Source: Sphingobium terrigena
GTDB lineage: Bacteria; Pseudomonadota; Alphaproteobacteria; Sphingomonadales; Sphingomonadaceae
Assembly: GCF_003591655.1 (NCBI RefSeq)
Contig: NZ_QVRA01000004.1
Span: 208,023 to 272,022 of the forward strand
Direction of reading: 5' to 3'
Length of the DNA stretch: 64,000 nt
Part shown: positions 26,762-34,668 of the stretch, in pieces
How the letters are laid out: each line of letters starts with the position of its first letter
Position numbering within the stretch: position 1 is the first letter of the stretch
Notes under the pieces: model-generated
What the model was told of the DNA's origin: nothing
Databases searched by the model: none
What the model saw: the letters and a program-made list of their open reading frames with translations, nothing else
Translations under genes and position numbers: made by a program

Positions 26762-27862
26762 CTATTGCGGCACGGTCTTTTCGTAGCGGTCCCAATGGCC
26801 GATCAGTTCATCCACCACCTTTGACCCGACCAGATAGAGGCTTTCGAGCGCGGCGTTCATGCCGGCATAGCCTTCATTTTCGGTCAGCAGATAATGGGCG
26901 GCAGTGTCGCCCGGTGGCGGCATGGTGAAATTGCTGCCCGCGCGCAGCACCATGAAGCGTTGCTTGTCCACCTTGCCGATCTTGTCGAGATAGGTGATCG
27001 ATTGATAGATGCCGGTTTCCTCCATGGCGGAGGTGACGAATTCGCCCTTCCCCTGCGTCCAATATTTCACCCAGTCATTGGCCCAGTCAGTCATCCGCGC
27101 GCCATGCCAGAAGGTCATTGCCGCAAGCTGATCGCCCTTCAGGACGAAGGGGGGACGCTGCGCCATGGGGTGGTTGGTGAAGCGCGCCCTTTCCTTCTGG
27201 ATCGACGGATCGTCGGGCAGGACCATGTCCTTGGTCAGATTGAAGGCCCAGTCGCGCAGCGCGGGGTTGATCTCGAATATCTCGCCCTGCCCGACCGGTG
27301 GGCTGGGATCATTGGGGCCTTTGCTGTGGAGCGCGAAATAGCCGCTCTTCCAGTCGGCCGGGATTTCCCGCGCGTCGATTTCATGGGCCAGGTCGCCATC
27401 GACCAGATAGCGCGCCCAGGCGGCTGATCCGATCGACGCATCCTGCGGGTCGATCCCCGCAATGCCCGCGACCAGCCAATAGGCGTGGGACAGGTCGAAC
27501 CGCTGATCGAGACCCAGCGCCATGGTCGCGGTGGCCGATTTGATATTACCCATGCCCGTGACCATGCCCAATATCTGGGTCTTGGGATCATAATAGAGGT
27601 CGTGATGGGACTGGGGGAAAGGGATGCGGGTATCAAGATGCCGCCTTTCCTTCCACAGCTGGAATTCGCCGGGTTTGTCGCCGCTATCCTCGCCGATTTC
27701 AAACAGCGACACGATGACGACACGGACGGGGAGCGGATGGGCACAGGCCTTGCCGGGCAGGCAGTCCTCGACACCTGACAGCGGCGCGGCACTGGCCGCG
27801 ACTGGGGCCGTCAAAAGCAGGGTCGCACTCGCCAGTGTCGCGACATAAGACAGGAGGCGCAT
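26762..27862 (-). CDS. Exported purine nucleoside permease/phosphorylase-like (NUP) protein
   Basis: A 366-residue NUP-family protein. Start at ATG 27862, giving a signal peptide ending in A-S-A-A. The body shows M-G-N-I-K-S-A-T-A-T-M, V-A-G-I-A-G-I-D-P and G-S-N-F-T-M-P-P-P-G. The family is named after fungal nucleoside permeases, but its fold is that of purine nucleoside phosphorylases, so here it may bind or split nucleosides in the periplasm. It lies between a TonB receptor and the 8-oxoguanine deaminase in one run. A second possible start is at 27886. Confidence 0.82.
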   Translation of the reverse strand: MRLLSYVATLASATLLLTAPVAASAAPLSGVEDCLPGKACAHPLPVRVVIVSLFEIGEDSGDKPGEFQLWKERRHLDTRIPFPQSHHDLYYDPKTQILGMVTGMGNIKSATATMALGLDQRFDLSHAYWLVAGIAGIDPQDASIGSAAWARYLVDGDLAHEIDAREIPADWKSGYFALHSKGPNDPSPPVGQGEIFEINPALRDWAFNLTKDMVLPDDPSIQKERARFTNHPMAQRPPFVLKGDQLAAMTFWHGARMTDWANDWVKYWTQGKGEFVTSAMEETGIYQSITYLDKIGKVDKQRFMVLRAGSNFTMPPPGDTAAHYLLTENEGYAGMNAALESLYLVGSKVVDELIGHWDRYEKTVPQ

Positions 27863-27890
27863 GGGACGTCCCTTATAACCGATCAAGAAT

Positions 27891-27918
27891 GGAGGGCACC
27901 GGTCGCCCGGCGCCCTCC
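27891..27918 (-). terminator. Hairpin between the TonB receptor and NUP genes
   Basis: A 12-bp stem (GGAGGGCACCGG at 27891-27902 against CCGGCGCCCTCC at 27907-27918, one G-T pair) has a loop that reads GCGA, a GNRA tetraloop, on the minus strand. It lies just after the receptor stop and has no U-run. It is better seen as an mRNA-stabilising or attenuating hairpin within the operon than as a full terminator. Confidence 0.55.
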
Positions 27919-27925
27919 ACAGACA

Positions 27926-30397
27926 TCAGAATTTATACGATACCGTCGCCTGGAAGCTGCGCGGCCGTTCGGGCAGGACGATGGTGCTGCCGAACAATTC
28001 GGTGAAGTTGGCGCGGAAATATTTTTCATTGGTCGCATTTTTGACGACAAGGCGGAACAGCCAGTTGCCGGTTTCGAACGATGCGCCCAGATCCACCACC
28101 GTGTAGCCGGGCAGCTTGACCGCCTGGCTCTGACCCGAAAAGACCGACTTGACATTGACCAGGCTGCCACTGAGCGCGATGCCATTGTCGAAGGAATAGG
28201 TCCCGGTCAGCGAGATCATATCCTCCGGGATACCCGCGCGCTTCGACGCATTCTTGTCGGGGATCGGCACCAGGCCGATCGGCTGACCGCCCAGATGCAG
28301 CGACTGGTTGGTGACGTTGACCAGATCCTCAATGCCGAAGAAGCTGAACAGCACACCGCTGTTGAGCGCTGTCAGATTGTAGACGTTGGTGTGGGTATAA
28401 GCACCGGTCAGCAGCAGATGATCATTGACCGACCAGCGGAATTCCGCCTCCATGCCCTTGGTCTCGACCGACTGGTTGGTGACGATCGCCTGTGCGTTGA
28501 AGTCCGTCCGCTTCTGCTTGTAAACCGACAAGGCAGCGTAGAGCTTATTGTTGAAGAAGCTGCCCTTGATGCCACCTTCATAGAGTTTAGAGGCGGAGAT
28601 GAAAGTCCCGGCGACCGCATCCTCGACCAGAATTTCCGCGCCCTGGCCGGCGATGATCGTCGATTGCTTGGCAGCCGTCACATAGGGGATGAGGCCGAAC
28701 GGCAGCTTGTAGGAAGCGCTGGCCGACCAGGAGAAGCCGCCCTTGCTTTCCTGCGCCGAACTGATGGCGGGCGCGGTTTCCATCTTGCTGCCGATATTGG
28801 TGACGTCAACCTTCACATGGTCGTAACGCGCGCCGAGCAGCAGGTTGAGGCCGAAACTGAAATCGAGATCAGCCAGACCCGCGAGCGCGATGTCGCTGTA
28901 ATGACCCTTCACATAGCTGGTATAATCGCAGTCGCATTCGGTAGACAGCAAACGGTTCGATCGCGCATCATAGCCCTGGCTCAGGTCAACGCGGTGGAAA
29001 TATTCATAGTTGAAATCGTCGGCATGTTCGAACTTGGTGTAGCGGAAGGACGGTGACACCTGGAAGGCGAACTTGCCCGCGCTGCTGTCGAACGTCTTGG
29101 AAACGACGATCTTGTCCTCAAACACCCAGCTGTTGTGGAATTGCGAGAAGCCGTAGCTGTTCTCGTTGAGATTTTCATAGCTGTCGTAAAAGGCCTGGTT
29201 CTTGATCTCCAGGCCGCTGTCGGGCGTGAAGATCGTATCGAAATAGAGCGCGGTGCCGCGGTTTTCGAGCGTGTCGTCCTTGCCGGTGAGCACCTTCCTG
29301 CGGCTCAATTTGGTCGTACCAACATTGGTCAGTGCCAGCGCGGGATAGGAGGACGTGAAGCAGGCGTCGGTGAAGGCGGTCGCAAAGGCCGAGAAGTTAC
29401 CACAGCCAAAACCACCGAAGATGGAGAAGCCGCCGGGGATGACCGCGTTGATCTCCCCCTGGGAAATCTGCCCATCGCCGCTGGTATCGAGCGGCTGGGC
29501 CGACCCAGTGATATAGGTGCCGTTGTCGACCAAATCCTGGGTCAGGCGGTTCCAGCCGCCATTCTGCTGGCCGATGAACTTCTGATACTGGCCGCCAAAT
29601 TCGATGCGCAGCGTGTCGGTGACGTCGGTGTCGAACGCGGCCTGCAGGATGGTCTGCTTGGTCGACATATTGTCATAATAGCTGCCGCTATCCTCAATCT
29701 CGGCATAGACGCTGTAGCCGAATTCCTGCGATCCAATCTTGGCCGGGCCGCGCACGCTCGCCTTGATGACGTTGCGTTCCCAACTGCCGCCGGTGTAGCT
29801 GATTTCGCCTTCCGGCCCGGTGAGCAGCGACCCGTCCTTCACCCGCGCCGATTTCGGCACGAAGTTCATGTAACCGCCAGTCTTGGACGGGCCATAGATG
29901 GGCGAGGCCGGACCGCGGACGATGTCGATCCGTTCCGACGCACCGATCGGCGTGGGGTAATTGCCCGGATTGTCGAGGCGTCGCATACCACGGAAATAGA
30001 CTTCGCCAGGGGTGCCGCGAATGTCGAGCGCGCCGCCGACGCCAAAGAAGCTGTTGGTGAAGGTGCCGGGTGCCTGGGCGACCAGATCGTAGATGTCGGT
30101 GATGCCAAAGCGCTCAATCTGTTCGCTGCTGATGGTGGAGGCCGAACGGGGCGTTTCCACCAGCGTCTTGGCAAAACCGAAGATCGACCCGACATCCTTG
30201 TCCGGCAGCGCGTTGAGCGCACCGGTCACGATGATTTCATCGCCCGGAGCAGGTGCATCGACAGGGGCACCATCCTGCGCCCAAACAGGCGTCGTCAATG
30301 CGGTGCAGGCCAACAGGCCGGCGGCCATCATGCCAAAAGGCCGACCGCGACGGTCCTGATGCGGCGCTGTGTCGTGCAGTCGATGAATGTTCGCCAT
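27926..30397 (-). CDS. TonB-dependent outer-membrane receptor
   Basis: A receptor of about 823 residues with a signal peptide, a plug domain (about 50-190, with E-I-I-V-T-G, a partial TonB box) and a 22-strand barrel ending in F-Q-A-T-V-S-Y-K-F (terminal aromatic). One surface loop contains an EF-hand-like segment at residues 304-315 and Cys pairs (G-F-G-C-G ... D-A-C-F; T-E-C-D-C-D). Start at ATG 30397, behind GGGGGG. Given its purine neighbours and the shared run with NUP, it probably imports a purine, nucleoside or nucleotide-derived compound. The ligand is not proven. Confidence 0.9.
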   Translation of the reverse strand: MANIHRLHDTAPHQDRRGRPFGMMAAGLLACTALTTPVWAQDGAPVDAPAPGDEIIVTGALNALPDKDVGSIFGFAKTLVETPRSASTISSEQIERFGITDIYDLVAQAPGTFTNSFFGVGGALDIRGTPGEVYFRGMRRLDNPGNYPTPIGASERIDIVRGPASPIYGPSKTGGYMNFVPKSARVKDGSLLTGPEGEISYTGGSWERNVIKASVRGPAKIGSQEFGYSVYAEIEDSGSYYDNMSTKQTILQAAFDTDVTDTLRIEFGGQYQKFIGQQNGGWNRLTQDLVDNGTYITGSAQPLDTSGDGQISQGEINAVIPGGFSIFGGFGCGNFSAFATAFTDACFTSSYPALALTNVGTTKLSRRKVLTGKDDTLENRGTALYFDTIFTPDSGLEIKNQAFYDSYENLNENSYGFSQFHNSWVFEDKIVVSKTFDSSAGKFAFQVSPSFRYTKFEHADDFNYEYFHRVDLSQGYDARSNRLLSTECDCDYTSYVKGHYSDIALAGLADLDFSFGLNLLLGARYDHVKVDVTNIGSKMETAPAISSAQESKGGFSWSASASYKLPFGLIPYVTAAKQSTIIAGQGAEILVEDAVAGTFISASKLYEGGIKGSFFNNKLYAALSVYKQKRTDFNAQAIVTNQSVETKGMEAEFRWSVNDHLLLTGAYTHTNVYNLTALNSGVLFSFFGIEDLVNVTNQSLHLGGQPIGLVPIPDKNASKRAGIPEDMISLTGTYSFDNGIALSGSLVNVKSVFSGQSQAVKLPGYTVVDLGASFETGNWLFRLVVKNATNEKYFRANFTELFGSTIVLPERPRSFQATVSYKF

Positions 30398-30715
30398 GAA
30401 TAAGATACCCCCCATTTGAAACAGGGCGGCACATATTGATCGCCCTGCTGTTAAAGCTCCCTGTTCCTCTCCCTTTTTGATCGGCGGCTGGATTTCATTG
30501 AGAAATTCCAGCCATATATGTCTTCACGACAGGCTTGTGCCGCGGCCGGACGGGACCTGTGGCGTCGCCCTTTTGCAACGGTGCGTTGCAGCACGCACAG
30601 CCATGGTTCCCGCCAATCGTCGGCAGACGATGTGGTGTGCATTGCAACTAGGGGCTTGACGTGGTGCGATCAAATGCAATGAATTCGACGCAGTGTTGCA
30701 AAAAATAGGGTGGGT
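30398..30715. promoter_or_regulatory. Divergent control region between the TonB receptor and LysR genes
   Basis: A 318-bp gap. It holds TGCAAC-N5-GTTGCA at 30574-30590, further copies TGCAAC at 30643-30648 and GTTGCA at 30695-30700, and an AT-rich stretch before the LysR start. A hairpin (GGCTGGATTTC at 30486-30496 against GAAATTCCAGCC at 30502-30513, one bulge) would form in the receptor mRNA leader. LysR proteins bind pairs of such sites between divergent genes, so the TGCAAC elements are the best operator candidates. Confidence 0.6.
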
Positions 30716-31651
30716 ATGCCGGCACTTTCACGTTTCTTGCGCTATTTCATAGCAGTAGGCCGATTGGGGTCGATCCGGCGGGCAGCCGATGAGCTGAACG
30801 TGTCAGCCTCCGCGATCGATCGGCAGATTTTGAATGTCGAGGCCAATCTGGGGATGCCGCTGTTCGAGCGGCTACCGACTGGGCTGCGGCTGACGGCGGC
30901 GGGCGAGATCATGATGGCCGCTGGCAGCAAATGGCAAAAGAATATGGCCGATGTCCGGGCGCAGATAGAGGATCTGCGGGGCTTAAAACGCGGGCATGTC
31001 GATATTGCCGTCATTGATGCTTTGGCCAAAGGCTATGTCCCCGCCGCGATCCAGGCGCTCCAGAGCAAATATCCCGGCATCACCATTGGCGTGCGGGTGC
31101 TGGAAAATGATGCCGCGCGGCTGGCGACGGTGCGCGGCGAGGTGGATTTCGGCATCTTCTTCGAGCCGCAAACGGTGCGCGACCTGGCGGTGCGGTCCTT
31201 TGTCGAGGTCGTGCTGGGCTTCGTCACGCCGACCGGTCATCCGCTTGGCAGTAAAAGGGAGGCGCGCTTTTCCAGTTGCGTGGGGTCCAGGCTGATCGTG
31301 CCCGCCGAACCGCTGGCGGTTTACGAGCAGATTTCGGTGCTGGAAGGGACGACCGGCGTGGTGATCGACCGGGCCGTATCGTCGGATAATATCCAGATGA
31401 TCACATCGCTCGTCATGCAGGGCGTGGGCATCGGCGTGCTGACGTCGCTAGACGTCATTACCGAGGTGCGGCGCGGCCTGCTGTCCTTCACCAAGATTTC
31501 CGACCCGATCTTGCGGCCGATGACGCTGGCGCTCTGCACCGCATCGGCGCGCACGCCATCCTATGCGGCGGGCATTGCCTTGCAGGAAATCGAAAATGGC
31601 TTCCCGCAATTGAGCTATCCGATATCGATCGATGGTCCCGCCGTCGCATGA
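30716..31651 (+). CDS. LysR family transcriptional regulator
   Basis: A 311-residue LysR regulator. The N-terminal winged helix (F-L-R-Y-F-I-A-V-G-R-L-G-S-I-R-R-A-A-D-E-L-N-V, split across helix 1-2) is followed by F-E-R-L-P-T-G-L-R-L-T-A-A-G-E and a two-lobe effector domain. The start is ATG 30716; GTG 30710 is also in frame. It is divergent from the TonB receptor operon and lies between the two halves of the purine island, so it is the most likely purine-responsive regulator here. The effector is unknown. Confidence 0.88.
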   Translation: MPALSRFLRYFIAVGRLGSIRRAADELNVSASAIDRQILNVEANLGMPLFERLPTGLRLTAAGEIMMAAGSKWQKNMADVRAQIEDLRGLKRGHVDIAVIDALAKGYVPAAIQALQSKYPGITIGVRVLENDAARLATVRGEVDFGIFFEPQTVRDLAVRSFVEVVLGFVTPTGHPLGSKREARFSSCVGSRLIVPAEPLAVYEQISVLEGTTGVVIDRAVSSDNIQMITSLVMQGVGIGVLTSLDVITEVRRGLLSFTKISDPILRPMTLALCTASARTPSYAAGIALQEIENGFPQLSYPISIDGPAVA

Positions 31652-31691
31652 GCGCCTTTGTGCCGATTGCCCAATGCGTGCAGACCCGATA

Positions 31692-31713
31692 ACGGACAGT
31701 CTTTCCTGACCGT
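31692..31713 (+). promoter_or_regulatory. Inverted repeat before the phosphoribosyltransferase gene
   Basis: ACGGACAG (31692-31699) and CTGACCGT (31706-31713) form an 8-bp inverted repeat with one mismatch and a 6-bp spacer, 18 bp before the ATG. It could be an operator or a leader hairpin. No clear ribosome site follows it. Confidence 0.4.
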
Positions 31714-31730
31714 CAACGGACCCCCCTGCC

Positions 31731-32261
31731 ATGAGCCAAACTGCCGAGCCTCAGCTCCATTATATCTCCAACGACGCCTTTGTCGCCAATGTGCAAATGC
31801 TGGCGCGGCAGGTTGAACAGGGCGACTGGACGCCCGATTTCATCATCGGCATCGGGCGCGGCGGGCTGGTGCCGGCGGTCTATATCTCGCACCAGACAGA
31901 GCTGCCAATGCTCTCGATCGACCATAGTTCCAAGGTGCCCGGCTTTGCCGACGAGCTGCTGGCCAAAGTCGCGGCCAAGAGTGCAGCGGGCCAGCGGCTG
32001 CTGTTCGTGGACGACATCAACGACAGTGGCGGCACGATCGACTATGTGCGGCGGTTGTTGGCGGATAATGGCTGCAATGGCGATAATCTGCGCTTTGCCG
32101 TCATCATCACCAACAGCCGGTCGCGCGTGACGGTGGATTATTGGGCGGAGATGATCGACCGGGACGAGGATAAGCGCTGGTTCGTGTTCCCCTGGGAAGC
32201 GGTCGGCGCCAAAGGCACGATCGTCGAAGAAGCGCTGTCCGTGCCTGAGCGGCTGGCCTGA
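31731..32261 (+). CDS. Purine phosphoribosyltransferase (xanthine/hypoxanthine type)
   Basis: A 176-residue type I phosphoribosyltransferase with the PRPP-binding motif L-F-V-D-D-I-N-D-S-G-G-T-I at about residues 92-104 and an early P-D-F-I-I-G-I-G-R-G-G-L loop. It is closest to the Gpt/archaeal Hpt-like group, which turns xanthine, guanine or hypoxanthine into the nucleotide. It provides salvage next to catabolism. Its TGA overlaps the ATG of the LOG gene by one base. Confidence 0.82.
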   Translation: MSQTAEPQLHYISNDAFVANVQMLARQVEQGDWTPDFIIGIGRGGLVPAVYISHQTELPMLSIDHSSKVPGFADELLAKVAAKSAAGQRLLFVDDINDSGGTIDYVRRLLADNGCNGDNLRFAVIITNSRSRVTVDYWAEMIDRDEDKRWFVFPWEAVGAKGTIVEEALSVPERLA

Positions 32262-32839
32262 TGCGGATCTGTGTCTATCTCGGTTCCTCGCCCGGCAACT
32301 CGCCTGTCTATCGTGAAGCGGCCGAACGGGTCGGCACGCTGCTGGCCGAGCGCGGCATTGGCCTGGTCTATGGCGGCGGCACGGTCGGGCTGATGGGCGT
32401 AATTGCCGATACTGTCTGCGCGGCGGGCGGCGAGGTGATCGGCGTCATTCCCGAAGCGCTGCGGGCGCGCGAGCATGACCATCCGGGCATCACGCAGCTG
32501 CATGTCGTCAAGACGATGCATGAACGCAAGGCGATGATGGCCAAGTTTGCCGACGGCTTCCTGTGCCTGCCCGGCGGCATCGGCACGCTGGAGGAGATTT
32601 TCGAGGCCTGGTGCTGGTCGCAGCTGGGCTATCATGAAAAGCCGTGCGGGCTGCTCAACGTCAACGGCTTCTATACGCCGATGTCGACATTCATCGATTC
32701 GGTGGTCGCGGAGGGCTTCCTCCAGCCCCGGCACCGGGCGATGCTGCTGATCGACAATGACCCGGACATATTGCTGGACCGCATGGCGCAATATCTGCCG
32801 CCGCAGACCGAGCATTGGCTGGGCGACGGGGATGTCTAA
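32261..32839 (+). CDS. LOG family nucleotide 5'-monophosphate phosphoribohydrolase
   Basis: A 192-residue LOG/TIGR00730 protein with the family motif P-G-G-I-G-T-L-E-E at about residues 104-112, the Y-G-G-G-T-V-G-L-M-G loop and M-H-E-R-K-A-M-M. Such enzymes split AMP or other nucleoside monophosphates to base and ribose 5-phosphate. Named for cytokinin activation in plants, in bacteria many serve general nucleotide breakdown. It is coupled to the phosphoribosyltransferase gene and overlaps the convergent HAD gene by 4 bp at its 3' end. Confidence 0.88.
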   Translation: MRICVYLGSSPGNSPVYREAAERVGTLLAERGIGLVYGGGTVGLMGVIADTVCAAGGEVIGVIPEALRAREHDHPGITQLHVVKTMHERKAMMAKFADGFLCLPGGIGTLEEIFEAWCWSQLGYHEKPCGLLNVNGFYTPMSTFIDSVVAEGFLQPRHRAMLLIDNDPDILLDRMAQYLPPQTEHWLGDGDV

Positions 32840-33531
32840 CCGATCGTGTCGATGAGGTCCGGCAGCTCGGCAAGGCGATCGATCTGGCGGAAGCGGACAT
32901 GGTCCGACGGGGTGTCCGCGATTTCATGGACCCAGGCCCCTTCCTGCGGGATATAGGCGGCCCAGGCCCCCGCCTCCAGCGCGGGGCGGATGTCCGATCG
33001 CATCGAGTCGCCCGCCATGATCGCCTCGTCGGCAGCGACGCCATATTGGCTGAACACGCGGCGGAAGGTGTTTTCGGTCTTGTCGCTGACGATTTCGATG
33101 CCGCTGAACAGGTCGCCGAGGCCAGAGGCTGCAAGTTTCGATTCCTGGTGCAGCAAGTCGCCCTTGGTCACCAGCACAAGCCGTCCCCGGTGGGCGAGAG
33201 CATCGAGCGTGTCGGCAACATCGTCGAACAGGTCAACCGGATGCGCCAGCAGCGCGCGTCCGGCGGCCAAAATCTCCTCGATCATCGTTTTGGAGATTTG
33301 ATCCCCGGCCAGTTCGGCTGCCGTCTCGATCATCGAGAGGGTGAACCCCTTGGCCCCATAGCCATAAAGTTTGAGATTGCGTCCTTCGCAGGCGTTGAGC
33401 GTATCGCGGGCGATATGGGCGTCGGCAAAGGGCTGGAGCATCGCCACCAGCGCTTCCTCGGTCGCGTTGAAATGGCGCATATTATGCCAGAGCGTGTCGT
33501 CGGCATCGAGGCAGATGAGCTTGATCGTCAT
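32836..33531 (-). CDS. HAD family hydrolase (phosphatase)
   Basis: A 231-residue HAD hydrolase. Motif I is C-L-D-A-D-D-T-L-W at residues 7-15, motif II V-T-K-G-D, motif III Lys in S-D-K-T, and motif IV M-A-G-D-S-M-R-S-D. This is a soluble phosphatase, and motif I with D-A-D-D-T-L-W fits the YjjG/FMN-type group that includes nucleotide 5'-phosphatases. In this island a nucleotidase role is attractive but unproved. It ends the leftward run, 39 bp after the nucleoside hydrolase gene. Confidence 0.85.
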   Translation of the reverse strand: MTIKLICLDADDTLWHNMRHFNATEEALVAMLQPFADAHIARDTLNACEGRNLKLYGYGAKGFTLSMIETAAELAGDQISKTMIEEILAAGRALLAHPVDLFDDVADTLDALAHRGRLVLVTKGDLLHQESKLAASGLGDLFSGIEIVSDKTENTFRRVFSQYGVAADEAIMAGDSMRSDIRPALEAGAWAAYIPQEGAWVHEIADTPSDHVRFRQIDRLAELPDLIDTIG

Positions 33532-33570
33532 GGCGCTTATCCTAGCGTTTGGCGGTCGGGCTGGCGATCG

Positions 33571-34668
33571 TCATTTTTTCACACTGTGCGCCATCAGGCG
33601 GACCATCAGCGCCTCCAGCCGGGGGGCGTCGATCGTGCGGATGACGGTAGCGGACTGTTCGCCAAGGCCGGGGCGATAGGGGGCGAACCAGGAGAGCATG
33701 TCGCCATAGCCGGGGCCGAACTGGCTGTTATAGTCGACATAGAGGGTCTGTTGATCAGTCACTAGCGTCGGGTCGAGCCAGACGCCGGCCGCAATCTCGT
33801 CCCATAGCGGGAAGCCGGGTTCCATCGCGGCGATGAAGCGGGCGAGGTCGGGGCTGGCGGATTTTGCCATGCGGTCAAGCAGCGAGCGGCTGCGCTGGGT
33901 GCCGGTGGAGGGATCGACCGGGACCACGGTGATCGCCTTCCACGGGCTGCGCGCGACGATGCTGGCGGCTTCGGGATCGAAGCGAATGTTGAATTCGCGG
34001 CGGGGCGTGTTGACAAATTCGCGGGCGAAATCAGCAGCAGCGCGATTGTCGAGCATCTGCCGGGGATTGAGCGAGCCGCCCATATAGACAAGCTCCTTCG
34101 CCAGGCTGGCAAAGGCAGGATCGAGCCGCTGGGCAAGCGCGAGATTGGTGAGCGGCCCGGCGGCGATGATCGTCACTTCGCCGGGATATTGGCGGACCAT
34201 GCGGATCAGGAAATTGGCGGCAATCTCGTCACGCGCCCTGGTCGTCGGATTGCCTTCGGGCAGGTTTACCGGATCGTCCGGGCCGAAATAGGGTGGCGTG
34301 CTTTGCTGGGTCGGTTCGACCCACTGCTTCATCCACGCGCCCTTCCATGTCAGCTTGCCATAAAGGCTTTCCCAGCGGTCGGTCAGGCTTTCGGAATTGA
34401 GCAGCGGATAGGTCGCGCCCTGCACGACCGGCACGTCGGTGCGGTGGGCGATCTCCAGCCCGCGCAGCGCCGTGGCGGTGGCGCGATTGGCCCAGACATT
34501 GCCCGACACGGTGGTGATGCCCAGCACATCGACGTCGGGCGCCTCCAGCAGCATGAGGTGCATCAGCGCAAAGCCCTCATCATCGATAATGACCTTGCGT
34601 TTGGGCGTGTCGGCATGGGCGAGGCCGATGGTCAGGAGCAGCGCGAGGAAAGTGGCAAGCAGCCTCAT
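33571..34668 (-). CDS. Exported nucleoside hydrolase-family protein with atypical metal site
   Basis: A 365-residue inosine/uridine nucleoside hydrolase-family protein with a signal peptide (about 19 residues, L-A-H-A-D). The family core is visible (V-L-G-I-T-T-V-S-G-N, Y-M-G-G-S, F-N-I-R-F-D-P-E-A-A). The N-terminal D-x-D-P-G-x-D-D calcium motif is replaced by I-I-D-D-E-G-F-A-L-M, so the last two Asp are missing. The C-terminal catalytic His-Asp appears as L-W-D-E. The gene overlaps add by 4 bp. It may be a divergent hydrolase or a binding protein for nucleosides in the periplasm. Confidence 0.8.
   Translation of the reverse strand: MRLLATFLALLLTIGLAHADTPKRKVIIDDEGFALMHLMLLEAPDVDVLGITTVSGNVWANRATATALRGLEIAHRTDVPVVQGATYPLLNSESLTDRWESLYGKLTWKGAWMKQWVEPTQQSTPPYFGPDDPVNLPEGNPTTRARDEIAANFLIRMVRQYPGEVTIIAAGPLTNLALAQRLDPAFASLAKELVYMGGSLNPRQMLDNRAAADFAREFVNTPRREFNIRFDPEAASIVARSPWKAITVVPVDPSTGTQRSRSLLDRMAKSASPDLARFIAAMEPGFPLWDEIAAGVWLDPTLVTDQQTLYVDYNSQFGPGYGDMLSWFAPYRPGLGEQSATVIRTIDAPRLEALMVRLMAHSVKK

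Noticed and set aside
30486..30513. Purine-sensing riboswitch in the TonB receptor leader
   Set aside because: Only a single bulged hairpin is visible. I could not find conserved junction or loop elements of any known purine riboswitch.
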